Shown: positions 13,254 to 22,925, counted from the stretch's first letter. The stretch: 64,000 nt of DNA from Pasteurellaceae bacterium Pebbles2 (GCA_023101505.1 LVZA01000001.1:1550001-1614000); one strand, 5' to 3'. The notes: generated by a model from the letters alone, not told the origin. Made by a program: numbers and translations.

Positions 13254-13277
13254 CTATTTTAGATGGTTATGTAAACT
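13246..13277 (+). promoter_or_regulatory. iscR promoter with type 1 IscR operator
   Basis: The 25 bases 13246-13270 match the type 1 IscR consensus (ATASYYGACTRWWWYAGTCRRSTAT) at 22 of 25 positions. Inside it is a TTGACT -35 box (13250-13255). A TAAACT -10 (13272-13277) follows after 16 bases. This is the arrangement by which [2Fe-2S]-IscR represses its own operon in E. coli, so autoregulation is strongly suggested. The site overlaps the trmJ stop codon. Confidence 0.85.
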
Positions 13278-13312
13278 AGCGACATTGATTATTTCTAAAA
13301 GGAAAGCGAAAA

Positions 13313-13777
13313 ATGAAACTAACTTCTAAGGGGCGTTATGCAGTAACCGCCATTTTAGACATAGCTTTAAATGATCTGAATGGGCCTGTTACATTGTCAG
13401 ATATTTCAGAACGCCAACATATTTCCCTTTCTTATTTAGAGCAACTCTTTGCAAAATTGCGCCGTCGTGGTTTGGTGAAAAGCGTACGTGGTCCGGGTGG
13501 CGGCTATCAGCTTGGCTTAGCGACCGATGAAATTTCGATTGGTATGGTGATTAATGCGGTGAACGAAAATATTACCGTAACCAAATGCCAAGGCAAAGGC
13601 AACTGCCAAGCAGGACACGAATGTTTAACTCATTCCCTTTGGGAGCAACTGAGTGAGCGCATTGAGAGTTTTTTAGATCAAATTACCTTAGCAGAATTAG
13701 TGGCGCAGCAAAGTGCAAAATCGAAAGCACATCAAGCGCACAAAGACTTTAGCGATTTATTAGTCGTGAATGGTTAA
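13313..13777 (+). CDS. iscR: Fe-S cluster-responsive transcriptional regulator IscR
   Basis: An Rrf2-family regulator that senses Fe-S status and represses the isc operon when loaded with a [2Fe-2S] cluster. The 154 residues hold the N-terminal winged helix (about 1-80). The cluster ligands Cys92, Cys98, Cys104 and His107 sit in [17 protein letters not shown] at the E. coli spacing. The ATG follows AAGGAAAG. It is the first gene of the operon, 60 bases after trmJ, with its own operator upstream. The C-terminus is Lys- and Gln-rich and shows nothing unusual. Confidence 0.96.
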   Translation: MKLTSKGRYAVTAILDIALNDLNGPVTLSDISERQHISLSYLEQLFAKLRRRGLVKSVRGPGGGYQLGLATDEISIGMVINAVNENITVTKCQGKGNCQAGHECLTHSLWEQLSERIESFLDQITLAELVAQQSAKSKAHQAHKDFSDLLVVNG

Positions 13778-13824
13778 GCGAAAACTGCGGTTAAAAAATA
13801 CCTATTTTATTCAGGAGTGAATTA

Positions 13825-15039
13825 ATGAAATTACCTATTTATTTAGACTATGCGGCAACTTGTCCCGTTGATGAACGTGTAGCAAAAAAAATGATGGAAT
13901 TTTTAACTATCGAGGGCAACTTCGGTAATCCAGCATCACGTTCACATAAATTTGGTTGGCAGGCTGAAGAAGCGGTTGATATTGCACGTAACCAAATTGC
14001 AGATTTAATCGGTGCAGACAGCCGTGAAATCGTGTTTACATCAGGTGCAACTGAAGCAGACAACCTTGCAATTAAAGGTGCGGCACACTTTTACCAAACC
14101 AAGGGTAAGCACATTATCACTTGCAAAACAGAACATAAAGCAGTGTTAGATACTTGCCGTCAATTAGAGCGTGAAGGTTTTGAAGTGACTTATTTAGAGC
14201 CAAAATCTGACGGTTTAATCGATCTTGATGTGTTAAAAGCGAGCATTCGCCCTGATACCATTTTAGTGTCAATTATGCACGCAAATAACGAAATCGGCGT
14301 TATTCAAGACATTAAAGCGATTGGTGAAATTTGCCGTGAGAATAAAGTCATTTTCCACACTGATGCGACTCAAAGCGTAGGTAAAGTTGAGATTAATCTT
14401 GCAGAATTGCCAGTAGATTTACTTTCAATGTCAAGCCACAAACTTTACGGACCAAAAGGGATCGGCGCATTATATGTTCGCCGTAAACCACGCATTCGTT
14501 TAGAAGCGATTATCCACGGCGGTGGCCACGAGCGTGGTATGCGTTCAGGTACATTGCCTGTGCATCAAATCGTCGGTATGGGTGAAGCCTATCGCATTTG
14601 TAAAGAAGAAATGGCAACCGAAATGCCACGTTTAAAAGCCTTAAGAGATCGTTTATATAATGGCTTAAAAGGCATTGAAGAAACTTATGTCAACGGTTCA
14701 ATGGAACATCGTTTAGATAATAACTTAAACATCAGCTTTAACTATGTTGAGGGTGAAAGTTTAATGATGGCATTACGTGATATTGCGGTTTCATCAGGTT
14801 CTGCGTGTACTTCAGCAAGCCTTGAGCCGTCTTATGTATTGCGTTCATTAGGCTTAAACGATGAATTAGCACACAGCTCAATCCGTTTCACTTTAGGTCG
14901 TTATACGACTGAAGAAGAAATTGATTACACCATTGGTTTAATGCAAAGTGCGGTGCAAAAATTAAGAGATTTATCACCGCTTTGGGATATGTTCAAAGAA
15001 GGTATCGACTTGAACACTATCGAATGGGCAGCTCACTAA
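13825..15039 (+). CDS. iscS: Cysteine desulfurase IscS
   Basis: A PLP enzyme that converts cysteine to alanine and supplies persulfide sulfur to IscU, tRNA thiolation and other acceptors. The 404 residues match the usual length. The PLP lysine is in [10 protein letters not shown] (Lys206) and the catalytic cysteine is in the mobile loop [13 protein letters not shown] (Cys328). Start [11 protein letters not shown] is canonical, after AGGAGTGA. It lies 47 bases after iscR in the operon. Confidence 0.98.
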   Translation: MKLPIYLDYAATCPVDERVAKKMMEFLTIEGNFGNPASRSHKFGWQAEEAVDIARNQIADLIGADSREIVFTSGATEADNLAIKGAAHFYQTKGKHIITCKTEHKAVLDTCRQLEREGFEVTYLEPKSDGLIDLDVLKASIRPDTILVSIMHANNEIGVIQDIKAIGEICRENKVIFHTDATQSVGKVEINLAELPVDLLSMSSHKLYGPKGIGALYVRRKPRIRLEAIIHGGGHERGMRSGTLPVHQIVGMGEAYRICKEEMATEMPRLKALRDRLYNGLKGIEETYVNGSMEHRLDNNLNISFNYVEGESLMMALRDIAVSSGSACTSASLEPSYVLRSLGLNDELAHSSIRFTLGRYTTEEEIDYTIGLMQSAVQKLRDLSPLWDMFKEGIDLNTIEWAAH

Positions 15040-15065
15040 TTAAACGAATTTAGAGGAAAACAAAA

Positions 15066-15449
15066 ATGGCATACAGCGAAAAATTACTCGATCATTACGA
15101 AAATCCACGCAACGTTGGTGCAATGGATAAAAAAGCAAGCGATGTAGGAACTGGAATGGTTGGTGCACCAGCTTGTGGTGATGTAATGCAATTACAAATC
15201 AAAGTAGGCGAAAACGGCATTATTGAAGATGCTAAATTTAAAACCTACGGTTGTGGCTCTGCGATTGCTTCAAGCTCATTAATTACCGAGTGGGTTAAAG
15301 GTAAATCGCTTGATGAAGCAGGCGCAATCAAAAATAGCCAAATTGCTGAAGAACTTGAATTACCGCCAGTAAAAGTGCACTGTTCAATTCTTGCAGAAGA
15401 CGCAATCAAAGCAGCGATTGCTGATTATAAAGCAAAACAAGGCGAATAA
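15066..15449 (+). CDS. iscU: Fe-S cluster assembly scaffold IscU
   Basis: The scaffold on which [2Fe-2S] and [4Fe-4S] clusters are built from IscS sulfur and iron. The 127-residue protein has the ligands Cys37, Cys63, His105 and Cys106, with Asp39 next to the first, all at the canonical positions. The chaperone recognition motif LPPVK (99-103) that HscA binds is present. It lies 26 bases after iscS with an AGGAAAAC ribosome-binding site. Confidence 0.98.
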   Translation: MAYSEKLLDHYENPRNVGAMDKKASDVGTGMVGAPACGDVMQLQIKVGENGIIEDAKFKTYGCGSAIASSSLITEWVKGKSLDEAGAIKNSQIAEELELPPVKVHCSILAEDAIKAAIADYKAKQGE

Positions 15450-15458
15450 TTCATCAAA

Positions 15459-15484
15459 TTTCCCCTCTATTCCTAGAGGGGAAA
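15459..15484 (+). promoter_or_regulatory. Intercistronic hairpin between iscU and iscA
   Basis: TTTCCCCTCTA (15459-15469) and TAGAGGGGAAA (15474-15484) form a perfect 11-bp stem with a TTCC loop. No T-run follows (GTCTTTA), so it is not a clear terminator. It more likely protects the 3' end of the upstream message or marks a processing site, giving different levels of iscRSU and iscA-hscBA-fdx. That role is inference. Confidence 0.6.
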
Positions 15485-15505
15485 GTCTTTATCTTGGAGT
15501 AAAAA

Positions 15506-15829
15506 ATGGCAGTAACATTAACCGAAAGTGCGGTCAATCGTGTTAAAACTTTTTTGGCTAATCGAGGAAAAGGCATTGGCTTGCGTTTAGGTATCAAAAC
15601 TTCAGGCTGTTCAGGTTTGGCTTATGTATTAGAATTTGTCGATAACTTAAACGAAGACGATCAAGTGTTTGAACAAGACGGCGTGAAAGTGATTGTAGAT
15701 ACCAAAAGCCTTGTGTATTTAGACGGCACACAGTTGGACTTCGTGAAAGAGGGCTTAAACGAAGGGTTTAAATTTAGCAACCCAAATGTGAAAGACCAAT
15801 GCGGCTGTGGTGAAAGTTTCAACGTATAA
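15506..15829 (+). CDS. iscA: Iron-sulfur cluster assembly protein IscA
   Basis: An A-type carrier thought to pass clusters from IscU to target enzymes. The 107 residues carry the three conserved cysteines, Cys35 in SGCSG and Cys99/Cys101 in the C-terminal CGCGESFNV. An uptake signal is built into the coding start (AAGTGCGGT at about 15527). The start follows TTGGAGTAAAAA. Fourth gene of the isc operon, after the intercistronic hairpin. Confidence 0.97.
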   Translation: MAVTLTESAVNRVKTFLANRGKGIGLRLGIKTSGCSGLAYVLEFVDNLNEDDQVFEQDGVKVIVDTKSLVYLDGTQLDFVKEGLNEGFKFSNPNVKDQCGCGESFNV

Positions 15830-15842
15830 TTTAATAAATTCT

Positions 15843-16358
15843 ATGACAAATCCATTTGCATTATTTGATTTACCCGTTCAGTTTTCTCTTGATCTAGCGT
15901 TGCTGTCTGAACGCTATTTAGCTTTGCAAAAAGAATTGCACCCAGATAATTTTGCCAGCCATTCACCGCAAGAACAACGCCTTGCAATGCAACAATCTGC
16001 GACGATTAACGATGCGTTGCAAACCTTGAAAAATCCTATTTTGCGAGCAGAAGCCATTATTCAAGTGCATTTGGGCGAAACGCAAGATTTAGAACAAAAA
16101 AGCACCAAAGATATGGCGTTTTTAATGCAGCAGTTAGAATGGCGTGAGCAATTAGAAGACATCGAAAATAGCCAAAATGACACCGCACTTGATGAATTTA
16201 GTCACAATATCCTACAAGAGCAAAAACAATTATTGCAACAAATTGAACGTGAATTAAACCAACAAGAATGGCAACAGGCTCAGGCCACCGCAGACAAACT
16301 TCGCTTTATTAAAAAATTACTTGATGAAATTGAAGCGGTGGAAGAAAAATTATTTTAG
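15843..16358 (+). CDS. hscB: Fe-S biogenesis co-chaperone HscB (Hsc20)
   Basis: A J-domain protein that brings IscU to HscA and stimulates its ATPase. The 171-residue product starts at MTNPFALFDLP, the usual HscB beginning; the frame is open 36 bases upstream but overlaps iscA there. The HPD motif is in LHPDNFAS (about residues 32-39). The C-terminal three-helix IscU-binding part is Gln/Glu-rich. It follows iscA by 13 bases. Confidence 0.95.
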   Translation: MTNPFALFDLPVQFSLDLALLSERYLALQKELHPDNFASHSPQEQRLAMQQSATINDALQTLKNPILRAEAIIQVHLGETQDLEQKSTKDMAFLMQQLEWREQLEDIENSQNDTALDEFSHNILQEQKQLLQQIERELNQQEWQQAQATADKLRFIKKLLDEIEAVEEKLF

Positions 16359-16390
16359 TCGAAAAAAGAACAGAGAGATAATAACAACGA

Positions 16391-18244
16391 ATGGCATTAT
16401 TACAAATTGCAGAACCTGGTTTAATGGCAGCGCCGCATCAGCATAAATTGGCGGTGGGCATTGATTTGGGGACGACGAATTCACTGGTTGCTACGGTTCG
16501 CAGTGGGCAGGCAGATATTTTATTAGATGAGCAAGAACGTGCACTTACGCCGTCTATTGTGCATTATGCATCTGAGCAAATTTTAGTGGGCGTGGAAGCC
16601 GCTGAGCTGGCGAGCCGTGATCCGCAAAATACCATTATTTCTGTAAAACGCTTGATTGGACGTAGTCTTGCCGATGTGCAAAGCCGCTATCCAAATTTAC
16701 CTTACCAATTCGCACAAAGTGAAAATGGTTTGCCATTATTGAATGTGAATGGCGTGCAAAGTGCGGTCAGTCCTATTGAAGTTTCTAGCGAAATCTTAAA
16801 AAAATTAACCGCACTTGCGGAACAGCGTTTAGCAGGTGAATTGCAAGGGGCAGTGATTACTGTGCCAGCTTATTTCGATGATGCACAACGTCAAAGCACC
16901 AAAGATGCAGCAAAACTGGCTGGCTTAAATGTGTTGCGTTTGTTGAATGAACCGACAGCGGCTGCGATTGCTTATGGCTTAGATAGCGGGCAAGAGGGCG
17001 TGGTTGCGGTTTATGATTTAGGTGGTGGCACATTTGATATTTCAATTTTACGCTTGGCAAAAGGCGTGTTTGAAGTGCTGGCAACTGGCGGTGATACGGC
17101 TTTAGGTGGCGATGATTTCGATCATTTGATCGCAGATTGGATCGTTGCACAGGCTGGCGTTCAAGCGGAAAATATGCAAGAACAGCGTGCTTTGATTGAA
17201 TTAGCGAGCAAGTTGAAAGTGCAATTATCTGATGCAGATCGTGTTGCGGTTCAATTTAAACAATGGCAAGGCGAATTAACCCGAAGCCAGTTTAATGAAT
17301 TAATTCAACCGTTAGTGAAACGTTCATTATTGGCGTGCCGTCGAGCATTGAAAGATGCTCAAATTTCCGCTGATGATGTGTTAGAGGTGGTAATGGTTGG
17401 TGGCTCAACTCGTGTACCTTTTGTGCGTGAGCAAGTGGGCGAGTTTTTCGGTCGCCCACCATTAACTTCTATTGATCCTGATAAAGTGGTGGCACTTGGT
17501 GCAGCAATTCAAGCGGATATTTTGGTCGGCAATAAACCTGACAGCGAAATGTTATTACTTGATGTTATTCCGCTTTCGCTCGGGATTGAAACAATGGGCG
17601 GTTTAGTGGAAAAAATTATTCCACGCAACACCACAATTCCTGTGGCGAGAGCACAAGAATTTACCACATTCAAAGATGGGCAAACGGCGATGTCGGTGCA
17701 TATCGTGCAAGGTGAGCGTGAAATGGTGGACGATTGTCGTTCATTAGCTCGTTTTAGTTTGCGTGGTATTCCTGCTATGGCAGCTGGCGCAGCACATATT
17801 CGAGTAACTTATCAAGTTGATGCCGATGGTTTGTTGAGCGTAACGGCGATGGAAAAATCTACGGGCGTGCAATCATCAATTCAAGTGAAACCGTCTTATG
17901 GTTTAACTGATGATGAAATTACTCAAATGCTCAAATCGTCAATGGAAAATGCTAAACAAGATATTGATTTGCGTTTATTGGCAGAGCAACGAGTGGAAGC
18001 TCGCCGTGTGATTGAAGCAGTTTTAGCCGCCTTAGATGATGACCAAGAATTGCTCAATGCCGAAGAATTAAGTGCGGTAAAAAATGCGTTAGTTTCGCTT
18101 GATGAATTGCAGCAGGGAACGGACACGTTGGCGATTAAGCAGGGCATTAAAGCACTTGATGTGGCGACACAAGAATTTGCGGCACGTCGAATGGATAAGT
18201 CGATCCGTCGTGCATTGACAGGTAAATCAGTCGATAATTTATAA
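16391..18244 (+). CDS. hscA: Fe-S protein assembly chaperone HscA (Hsc66)
   Basis: A specialised Hsp70 that acts on IscU with HscB during cluster transfer. The 617 residues have the Hsp70 ATPase motifs GIDLGTTNS (about 23-31), [11 protein letters not shown] (about 205-215) and [11 protein letters not shown] (about 333-343), followed by the substrate-binding domain. Length and N-terminus ([10 protein letters not shown]) match E. coli HscA. It follows hscB by 32 bases and precedes fdx. Confidence 0.97.
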   Translation: MALLQIAEPGLMAAPHQHKLAVGIDLGTTNSLVATVRSGQADILLDEQERALTPSIVHYASEQILVGVEAAELASRDPQNTIISVKRLIGRSLADVQSRYPNLPYQFAQSENGLPLLNVNGVQSAVSPIEVSSEILKKLTALAEQRLAGELQGAVITVPAYFDDAQRQSTKDAAKLAGLNVLRLLNEPTAAAIAYGLDSGQEGVVAVYDLGGGTFDISILRLAKGVFEVLATGGDTALGGDDFDHLIADWIVAQAGVQAENMQEQRALIELASKLKVQLSDADRVAVQFKQWQGELTRSQFNELIQPLVKRSLLACRRALKDAQISADDVLEVVMVGGSTRVPFVREQVGEFFGRPPLTSIDPDKVVALGAAIQADILVGNKPDSEMLLLDVIPLSLGIETMGGLVEKIIPRNTTIPVARAQEFTTFKDGQTAMSVHIVQGEREMVDDCRSLARFSLRGIPAMAAGAAHIRVTYQVDADGLLSVTAMEKSTGVQSSIQVKPSYGLTDDEITQMLKSSMENAKQDIDLRLLAEQRVEARRVIEAVLAALDDDQELLNAEELSAVKNALVSLDELQQGTDTLAIKQGIKALDVATQEFAARRMDKSIRRALTGKSVDNL

Positions 18245-18264
18245 TATTTAAAGAGGAAAGTAAT

Positions 18265-18606
18265 ATGCCTAAAATTGTATTTTTACCTAATGAAGAATTT
18301 TGCCCAGAGGGTATGGTCGTCGATGCTGCAGAGGGCGAGAATTTATTAGACGTAGCACACAATGCTGGCGTTGAAATTCATCACGCTTGCGACGGCTCTT
18401 GTGCTTGTACCACTTGCCACGTTGTAATCCGTGAGGGTTTCGACAGCTTAAATGAAAGTAGCGATCAAGAAGAAGATATGTTGGACAAAGCGTGGGGCTT
18501 GGAAATGGACAGCCGCTTATCTTGCCAATGTGTTGTCGGCAAAGAAGATTTAGTAGTGGAAATTCCAAAATATAATCTTAATCACGCAAATGAGGCGGCA
18601 CACTAA
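18265..18606 (+). CDS. fdx: ISC system [2Fe-2S] ferredoxin
   Basis: Adrenodoxin-type ferredoxin that supplies electrons for cluster assembly. The 113-residue protein has ligands Cys42, Cys48 and Cys51 in [12 protein letters not shown] and Cys87 in SCQC. Start follows AGAGGAAAG. Its stop codon overlaps the iscX start (TAATG), so the two are translationally coupled. Confidence 0.97.
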   Translation: MPKIVFLPNEEFCPEGMVVDAAEGENLLDVAHNAGVEIHHACDGSCACTTCHVVIREGFDSLNESSDQEEDMLDKAWGLEMDSRLSCQCVVGKEDLVVEIPKYNLNHANEAAH

Positions 18607-18800
18607 TGAAATGGACAGATAGCCAAGCGATTGCCGAAGCCTTATATGACCGAGATCCTGATCTTGACCCAAAAACTGTGCGTTTTACCGATATGCACCA
18701 ATGGATTTGTGAACTTGAAGACTTTGACGATAATCCAGAAGCGAGTAACGAAAAAATCTTAGAAGCGATTTTGCTGTGCTGGCTTGATGAATATGAATAA
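18606..18800 (+). CDS. iscX: Fe-S cluster assembly protein IscX
   Basis: A small acidic protein (64 residues) that binds IscS and is proposed as an iron donor or activity modulator. It has the family features [15 protein letters not shown] and many Asp/Glu residues ([25 protein letters not shown]). It overlaps the end of fdx by one base and is the last gene of the operon, followed by a terminator. Confidence 0.95.
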   Translation: MKWTDSQAIAEALYDRDPDLDPKTVRFTDMHQWICELEDFDDNPEASNEKILEAILLCWLDEYE

Positions 18801-18816
18801 ATAATTCGACGAAAAT

Positions 18817-18848
18817 AAAAATGGTTGCTAATAAGCAACCATTTTTTT
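18817..18848. terminator. Terminator of the isc operon
   Basis: AAAATGGTTGCT and AGCAACCATTTT form a 12-bp stem with an AATA loop, followed by a T-run. Flanking A and T tracts make it usable from both sides by iscX (plus) and the transporter gene (minus), which converge here. Confidence 0.88.
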
Positions 18849-18864
18849 GTTCTATGTGCCGAGA

Positions 18865-20136
18865 TTAACCAATCATTCCTAATTGCTGTGCAATGAATAA
18901 TAGGGCAAAGCCTGATAAATAAATTAAGCCGATAATTGAAAGCCATAATAACGCACCTTTCACTCGACGCTCACCTTTTAATACCAAAGAAAGGTTGAGT
19001 GCAGCGAAAATGGGTGTTGAAACGAATGAGCTAATCATTGCAAACGCTAACATTTTAGCCACATCGCTCATAAAGCCAACGATGATCACAATACCGATAA
19101 TTGCGGTTACTGTCATCCAAATGTTTAAGCTCAATGGTGAGCGTTCTTTTTTATTTAACAATAAACGCAAAGATTCATTATTTACACGAGAATAGCCGTC
19201 GATAACCGTAATGGTTGTGCCGAACATACACATAAAAGCAATCAGAGCGATGAGTAATTTCGACCAGTCGCCAATCGCAAATGCGTACATTTTAATTAAT
19301 TGTGCGATGTATTTCACGCCAGCTTGTTCCACGACTTCGCCTGAGCCATATTGCACTAATGCGCCAAGGGCAAGGAAAACCAAAGCAAGTAACGCCGTGC
19401 CGATATAACCGACGTTAAAATCGAAAATACCGTCTTGATAGCTAATTGGTGTTAAGCGACGTTTTGCTACCACCCACATTGAATTTAACGCAGAAATTTC
19501 AATCGGCGCAGGCATCCAGCCCATTAATGCCACGATGAAACCAAGTGAAGCTAAAGTCCACGGTGTTGGCTCAATAAAATCTGGTGCAACTTGCACGCCA
19601 CCTTTGCTTGCCGCAATGATAACCGCACTCACTGTTGAAACAGTTAAAGCAATCATTACCCATTTAGACAATTTGTCTAAGAATTTATATTGTCCAAGCA
19701 ATAAAATTCCCAAAGTAACAGCGATGATAATCGTACTTGCCACTGGAATGCTGATATCAATCGCTAAATTTAATGCCGAGAAAATGAATTTTAAAATTGC
19801 AGCAGTAACGATCCCAACAGCAGCAGTGTTGATCATTGCGGCGATGACCGACAAAATGAAGAAAATCCAAAGGTAAATTTTGCCTTTTTCTTGATAACCC
19901 TCAAGTAAAGATTTGTTTGACGCAAGCGTATATTGTGCGCCAAAACGGAAAAATGGATATTTAAATAAGTTGGCGAGAATAATGATGATCGCTAATTGCC
20001 AACCGTAAATTGCCCCTGCCTGTGTAGATGCGACAATGTGTGAGCCTCCCACGGCGGCTGATGCCATTAAGATTCCCGGTCCCATTGCCTTAAATTTTGA
20101 TTGCCAACTTGATGGCGTTTCTGCTTGCGCTGTCAT
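18865..20136 (-). CDS. NRAMP-related divalent metal transporter with non-canonical metal-site motifs
   Basis: An inner-membrane protein of 423 residues with about 11 hydrophobic segments. It starts MTAQAETPSSW after an AAAGGAAAG site; the frame is open further upstream without similarity. GPGILMASAAVGGSHIV in TM1 aligns with the NRAMP start, but the metal-binding DPGN is replaced by GGSH. In TM6 the expected A-x-x-MPH-type segment reads GWMPAPIEIS, so the methionine and proline are kept and the histidine is lost. This matches the bacterial branch with SHxVxSTxAGA rather than classical MntH. The substrate cannot be named from sequence. A dyad CCATA-N6-TATGG (20176-20191) lies upstream. It stands alone between manA and the isc operon. 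Confidence 0.75.
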   Translation of the reverse strand: MTAQAETPSSWQSKFKAMGPGILMASAAVGGSHIVASTQAGAIYGWQLAIIIILANLFKYPFFRFGAQYTLASNKSLLEGYQEKGKIYLWIFFILSVIAAMINTAAVGIVTAAILKFIFSALNLAIDISIPVASTIIIAVTLGILLLGQYKFLDKLSKWVMIALTVSTVSAVIIAASKGGVQVAPDFIEPTPWTLASLGFIVALMGWMPAPIEISALNSMWVVAKRRLTPISYQDGIFDFNVGYIGTALLALVFLALGALVQYGSGEVVEQAGVKYIAQLIKMYAFAIGDWSKLLIALIAFMCMFGTTITVIDGYSRVNNESLRLLLNKKERSPLSLNIWMTVTAIIGIVIIVGFMSDVAKMLAFAMISSFVSTPIFAALNLSLVLKGERRVKGALLWLSIIGLIYLSGFALLFIAQQLGMIG

Positions 20137-20233
20137 TTTTGCTTTCCTTTTTTGTAAACTAAAGGGGACATTCAACCATAGATTTTTATGGAAAGCAATT
20201 TTTTTCAGCAAAGGAAAAGGAAAATTTGAGCGA

Positions 20234-20270
20234 GAAAAAAAGGGGCATAATCTCTTTGAATAGCCCCTTT
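20234..20270 (-). terminator. Terminator downstream of manA
   Basis: Read on the minus strand, AAAGGGGC and GCCCCTTT form an 8-bp stem with a 16-base loop, followed by a run of seven T. It lies 24 bases after the manA stop and separates it from the transporter gene. Confidence 0.75.
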
Positions 20271-20293
20271 GAATGGATTTTGCTTAAATTTTC

Positions 20294-21544
20294 TTATTCA
20301 GGCAATTTCGCCAATACGGCATAACCTGTTTGCATTCCCGTGATTTCATATTCGGTATCAGCACAAATAAAGGCACTTTGCCCTTGTTTCAAGGTGAGTT
20401 CTGCCGTTGAAAGTGCGGTGTCTTTTTGTGCTGTTTTGGATTTTAGCGCAATCTCCCCTTGCATTACCAATAAAATCGAGCCGTTTTGGGTTTTGCCTTG
20501 TATGTTATTGGCTAAATTGTTTTGTGGATTGTAACGAATGGTTGCCAAGGCAAAATCTTTGGCTGGCGTGTGATAAGTGAATTCAGTCTGATTTTCAGTG
20601 GCGACAGGAATTAATTCTGGCACAACTTCACGACAATCAATCACTTTCAACAGCTCCGCAATGTCAACGTGTTTCGGCGTTAAGCCGCCACGAATGACAT
20701 TATCCGAACACGCCATTAGCTCAATATTTTGCCCACGCAAATAAGCGTGCGGAATGCCTGCATCTTGGAAAATACCCTCGCCTTGTTTCACTTCCACAAT
20801 GTTGAATAAATAGAAGCACATTAGCCCAGCATCAAGTTTATCAAGGGGAATATTCATTGCCTGCTGGCTATATTGCACCCAATAATCAGGGTCGTTGAGT
20901 GGTAATTTGTCAGCATTTTGTTGTGCCAAAATCGGCAATAGCCATTCGGCAAGTTGAGCCTGATTGGCTTGCATAACTGCGGTGTAAAATTGGCGTAAAT
21001 CTTGAGTTTCTAATTGCGTGGCAAGTGCTTGCAAAGAGTGACGAGATCGTAGGCTATCGAGAATTTTTGCTTTAGTTTTGAAACCGTGGAGCAGCCAAAA
21101 ATCTGATAGTGCAATCATCATCTCAGGTTTGTGATTACGATCTTTATAAGTGCGCTTGGGATCTGTGAGTGCAATGCCCTGCGCATTTTCTTTGGCGAAG
21201 CCGATTTCTGCTTGCGCTTTGGTTGGGTGAAGCTGAATGGAAAGCGGTTGTTTCACATCTAAAATTTTCAGCAAATAAGGCAGTTCATCACCCAAAACTT
21301 GGCGATTTTTCACCGCACTTTTTTCTCCATAAACGACATTCGGGTGTTCATTTAAAAATTGATTGAGTGGCATTGATGTGCCATTGAACTCAATTTGCGA
21401 TGGCGATGAATTATGTGCACCCAGCCACCATTCGGCATAGGTTTGCTTCGCTTGTGCTGGGAATTGGATTAAATTAGGAATGTAATTTTCGCCACCCCAA
21501 GCGTATTGTTGTAGCGTGCCTGTGAGTTTATAAATACCAGTCAT
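20294..21544 (-). CDS. manA: Mannose-6-phosphate isomerase, class I
   Basis: A zinc enzyme interconverting mannose-6-phosphate and fructose-6-phosphate. The 416 residues begin MTGIYKLTGTLQQYAWGG. They contain QLHPTKAQAEIGF with a zinc-site histidine near residue 102, NHKPEMMIAL near residue 137 and the GIPHAYLRGQNIELMACSDN region near 263-282. It lies 9 bases after the yobD-like gene, at the end of manXYZ-yobD. In this position it would channel PTS-imported mannose-6-phosphate straight into glycolysis. Two uptake signals lie inside it. Confidence 0.95.
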   Translation of the reverse strand: MTGIYKLTGTLQQYAWGGENYIPNLIQFPAQAKQTYAEWWLGAHNSSPSQIEFNGTSMPLNQFLNEHPNVVYGEKSAVKNRQVLGDELPYLLKILDVKQPLSIQLHPTKAQAEIGFAKENAQGIALTDPKRTYKDRNHKPEMMIALSDFWLLHGFKTKAKILDSLRSRHSLQALATQLETQDLRQFYTAVMQANQAQLAEWLLPILAQQNADKLPLNDPDYWVQYSQQAMNIPLDKLDAGLMCFYLFNIVEVKQGEGIFQDAGIPHAYLRGQNIELMACSDNVIRGGLTPKHVDIAELLKVIDCREVVPELIPVATENQTEFTYHTPAKDFALATIRYNPQNNLANNIQGKTQNGSILLVMQGEIALKSKTAQKDTALSTAELTLKQGQSAFICADTEYEITGMQTGYAVLAKLPE

Positions 21545-21553
21545 TTGTGATCC

Positions 21554-22015
21554 TTATTGTGCGTTTTTATATCCGCCAAAGAAATTGACGACCTGTTCAA
21601 CATCTTGCTTATTTTCTAATTGAGCGATGATCCGCTTACCGTTTTTTAATTCAAATACAAATTTGTTTTCAGGCGCTAAATTTACCTGCTGAATTTTGTC
21701 AAAGTGAATAAAAATCGTGCCGAGATAAAAGCCTGTGGGTTTTAATATTAATTGTGATGTGCGGAAAAAGGCAAGATAAAGGCTTAAAATAATGAGAAAA
21801 AAGAGTAAATAAAGGGTTGTTGGTGGAATTTGTGCGAGCGACTGCCAAATTAATACGATGATTAAGGCGACGAAAATCAGGCTGTCTAATTTCGTGCGTT
21901 TTTTTAACCGCACTTTTAGGCGAGTTTGCCCTTTACGGCGATCAAGAGCAAATTGCTCATAGAAGCTGTAAAGAAAAAAGGCGCTAATGCAAAGGATAAG
22001 GCTGAAGTTGATCAT
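21554..22015 (-). CDS. DUF986 inner-membrane protein, YobD-like
   Basis: A 153-residue protein with three hydrophobic stretches (about 4-20, 46-62, 68-85), then a cytosolic tail. YEQFALDRRKGQT and LDSLIFVALIIVLIW match E. coli YobD (DUF986), which also follows manXYZ. Function unknown; the conserved link to the mannose PTS suggests a membrane role there. The ATG at 22015 lacks a Shine-Dalgarno motif. A terminator-like hairpin ends 11 bases upstream, so expression may be low or attenuated. The open frame upstream runs through that hairpin. Confidence 0.8.
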   Translation of the reverse strand: MINFSLILCISAFFLYSFYEQFALDRRKGQTRLKVRLKKRTKLDSLIFVALIIVLIWQSLAQIPPTTLYLLFFLIILSLYLAFFRTSQLILKPTGFYLGTIFIHFDKIQQVNLAPENKFVFELKNGKRIIAQLENKQDVEQVVNFFGGYKNAQ

Positions 22016-22025
22016 AATATTTGAT

Positions 22026-22059
22026 AAAAAAGCTCCCCTTGAGCCAAAACTCAAGGGGA
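22026..22059 (-). terminator. Terminator-like hairpin between manZ and yobD
   Basis: Read on the minus strand, TCCCCTTGAG-type arms (22050-22059 with 22034-22043) form a 10-bp stem with a six-base loop. AGC and a run of T follow. It would end or attenuate manXYZ transcription before yobD-manA. An uptake signal abuts it at 22060-22069. Confidence 0.75.
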
Positions 22060-22072
22060 AGTGCGGTGCAAA

Positions 22073-22909
22073 TTAAGCGAGAATTCCTGTCCACGCACCG
22101 AAGATACCGATGACGAAGAAGCCGACGATAATCCACAGCGCATTCACACGGTTACGCAATAACCACATACAAGCAAAGGTGAGTAGCAAGGCAAGTAAGC
22201 CTGGCATTAGGCTATCTAAAATGCTTTGTACGGTGGTGATTTCCGTTGTGCCGTCTTGTTTTTGAATGGTTGAAACCACAAGTGGCACGTTGATGCTTGT
22301 CCATTTTTGCACCAATGCGCCCATAATGAATAAGCCGAGAATCGATGCGCCCTCAGTGAGTTTTTGTAATAAACCACCACTCATATCTTGCACAACATCT
22401 AAGCCTTTTTTATAGCCGTAGGTTACGCCGTAGTAACGAGTTGCTAAACGTACAAGGTTGAACAAAATAAAGAATAATAATGGACCTAACACGCTACCGT
22501 TTAAGGCAATTCCTGCGCCAAGTGCAGCAAAAACAGGGCGGGCCGTTCCCCAATAAATTGGGTCGCCCACGCCAGCTAATGGGCCCATTAAACCCACTTT
22601 GATACCATTGATTGCGGCATCATCAATAGGTTTGCCGTTAGCACGTTCTTCTTCCATTGCAATGGTTACGCCAAGCACTGGGGCTGCCACGAAAGGTTGC
22701 GTGTTAAAAAATTCCAAATGACGTTTGATAGCATCTTTGCGTTCTTGTGAATTCGGATCTGGGTATAAACGTTTGATTACAGGCACCATTGAATAAGCGA
22801 AACCTAAGCCTTGCATACGCTCAAAGTTCCACGAACCTTGGAATGCGTTAGAGCGAAGTACCACGGCATTTAAATCGCCTTGGGTGATTTTTTTCATTTC
22901 TGTTGTCAT
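22073..22909 (-). CDS. manZ: PTS mannose family transporter subunit IID
   Basis: One of the two membrane subunits of the mannose/glucose/glucosamine phosphotransferase system. The 278 residues match E. coli ManZ closely: VVLRSNAFQGSWNFERMQ at the N-terminus, the FFNTQPFVAAPVLGVT block near 69-84, NGIKVGLMGPLAGVGDP near 102-118, and a C-terminal membrane segment. It starts 17 bases after the manY stop with an AAGGGAA site. Confidence 0.97.
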   Translation of the reverse strand: MTTEMKKITQGDLNAVVLRSNAFQGSWNFERMQGLGFAYSMVPVIKRLYPDPNSQERKDAIKRHLEFFNTQPFVAAPVLGVTIAMEEERANGKPIDDAAINGIKVGLMGPLAGVGDPIYWGTARPVFAALGAGIALNGSVLGPLLFFILFNLVRLATRYYGVTYGYKKGLDVVQDMSGGLLQKLTEGASILGLFIMGALVQKWTSINVPLVVSTIQKQDGTTEITTVQSILDSLMPGLLALLLTFACMWLLRNRVNALWIIVGFFVIGIFGAWTGILA

Positions 22910-22925
22910 TTTATTATTCCCTTTC

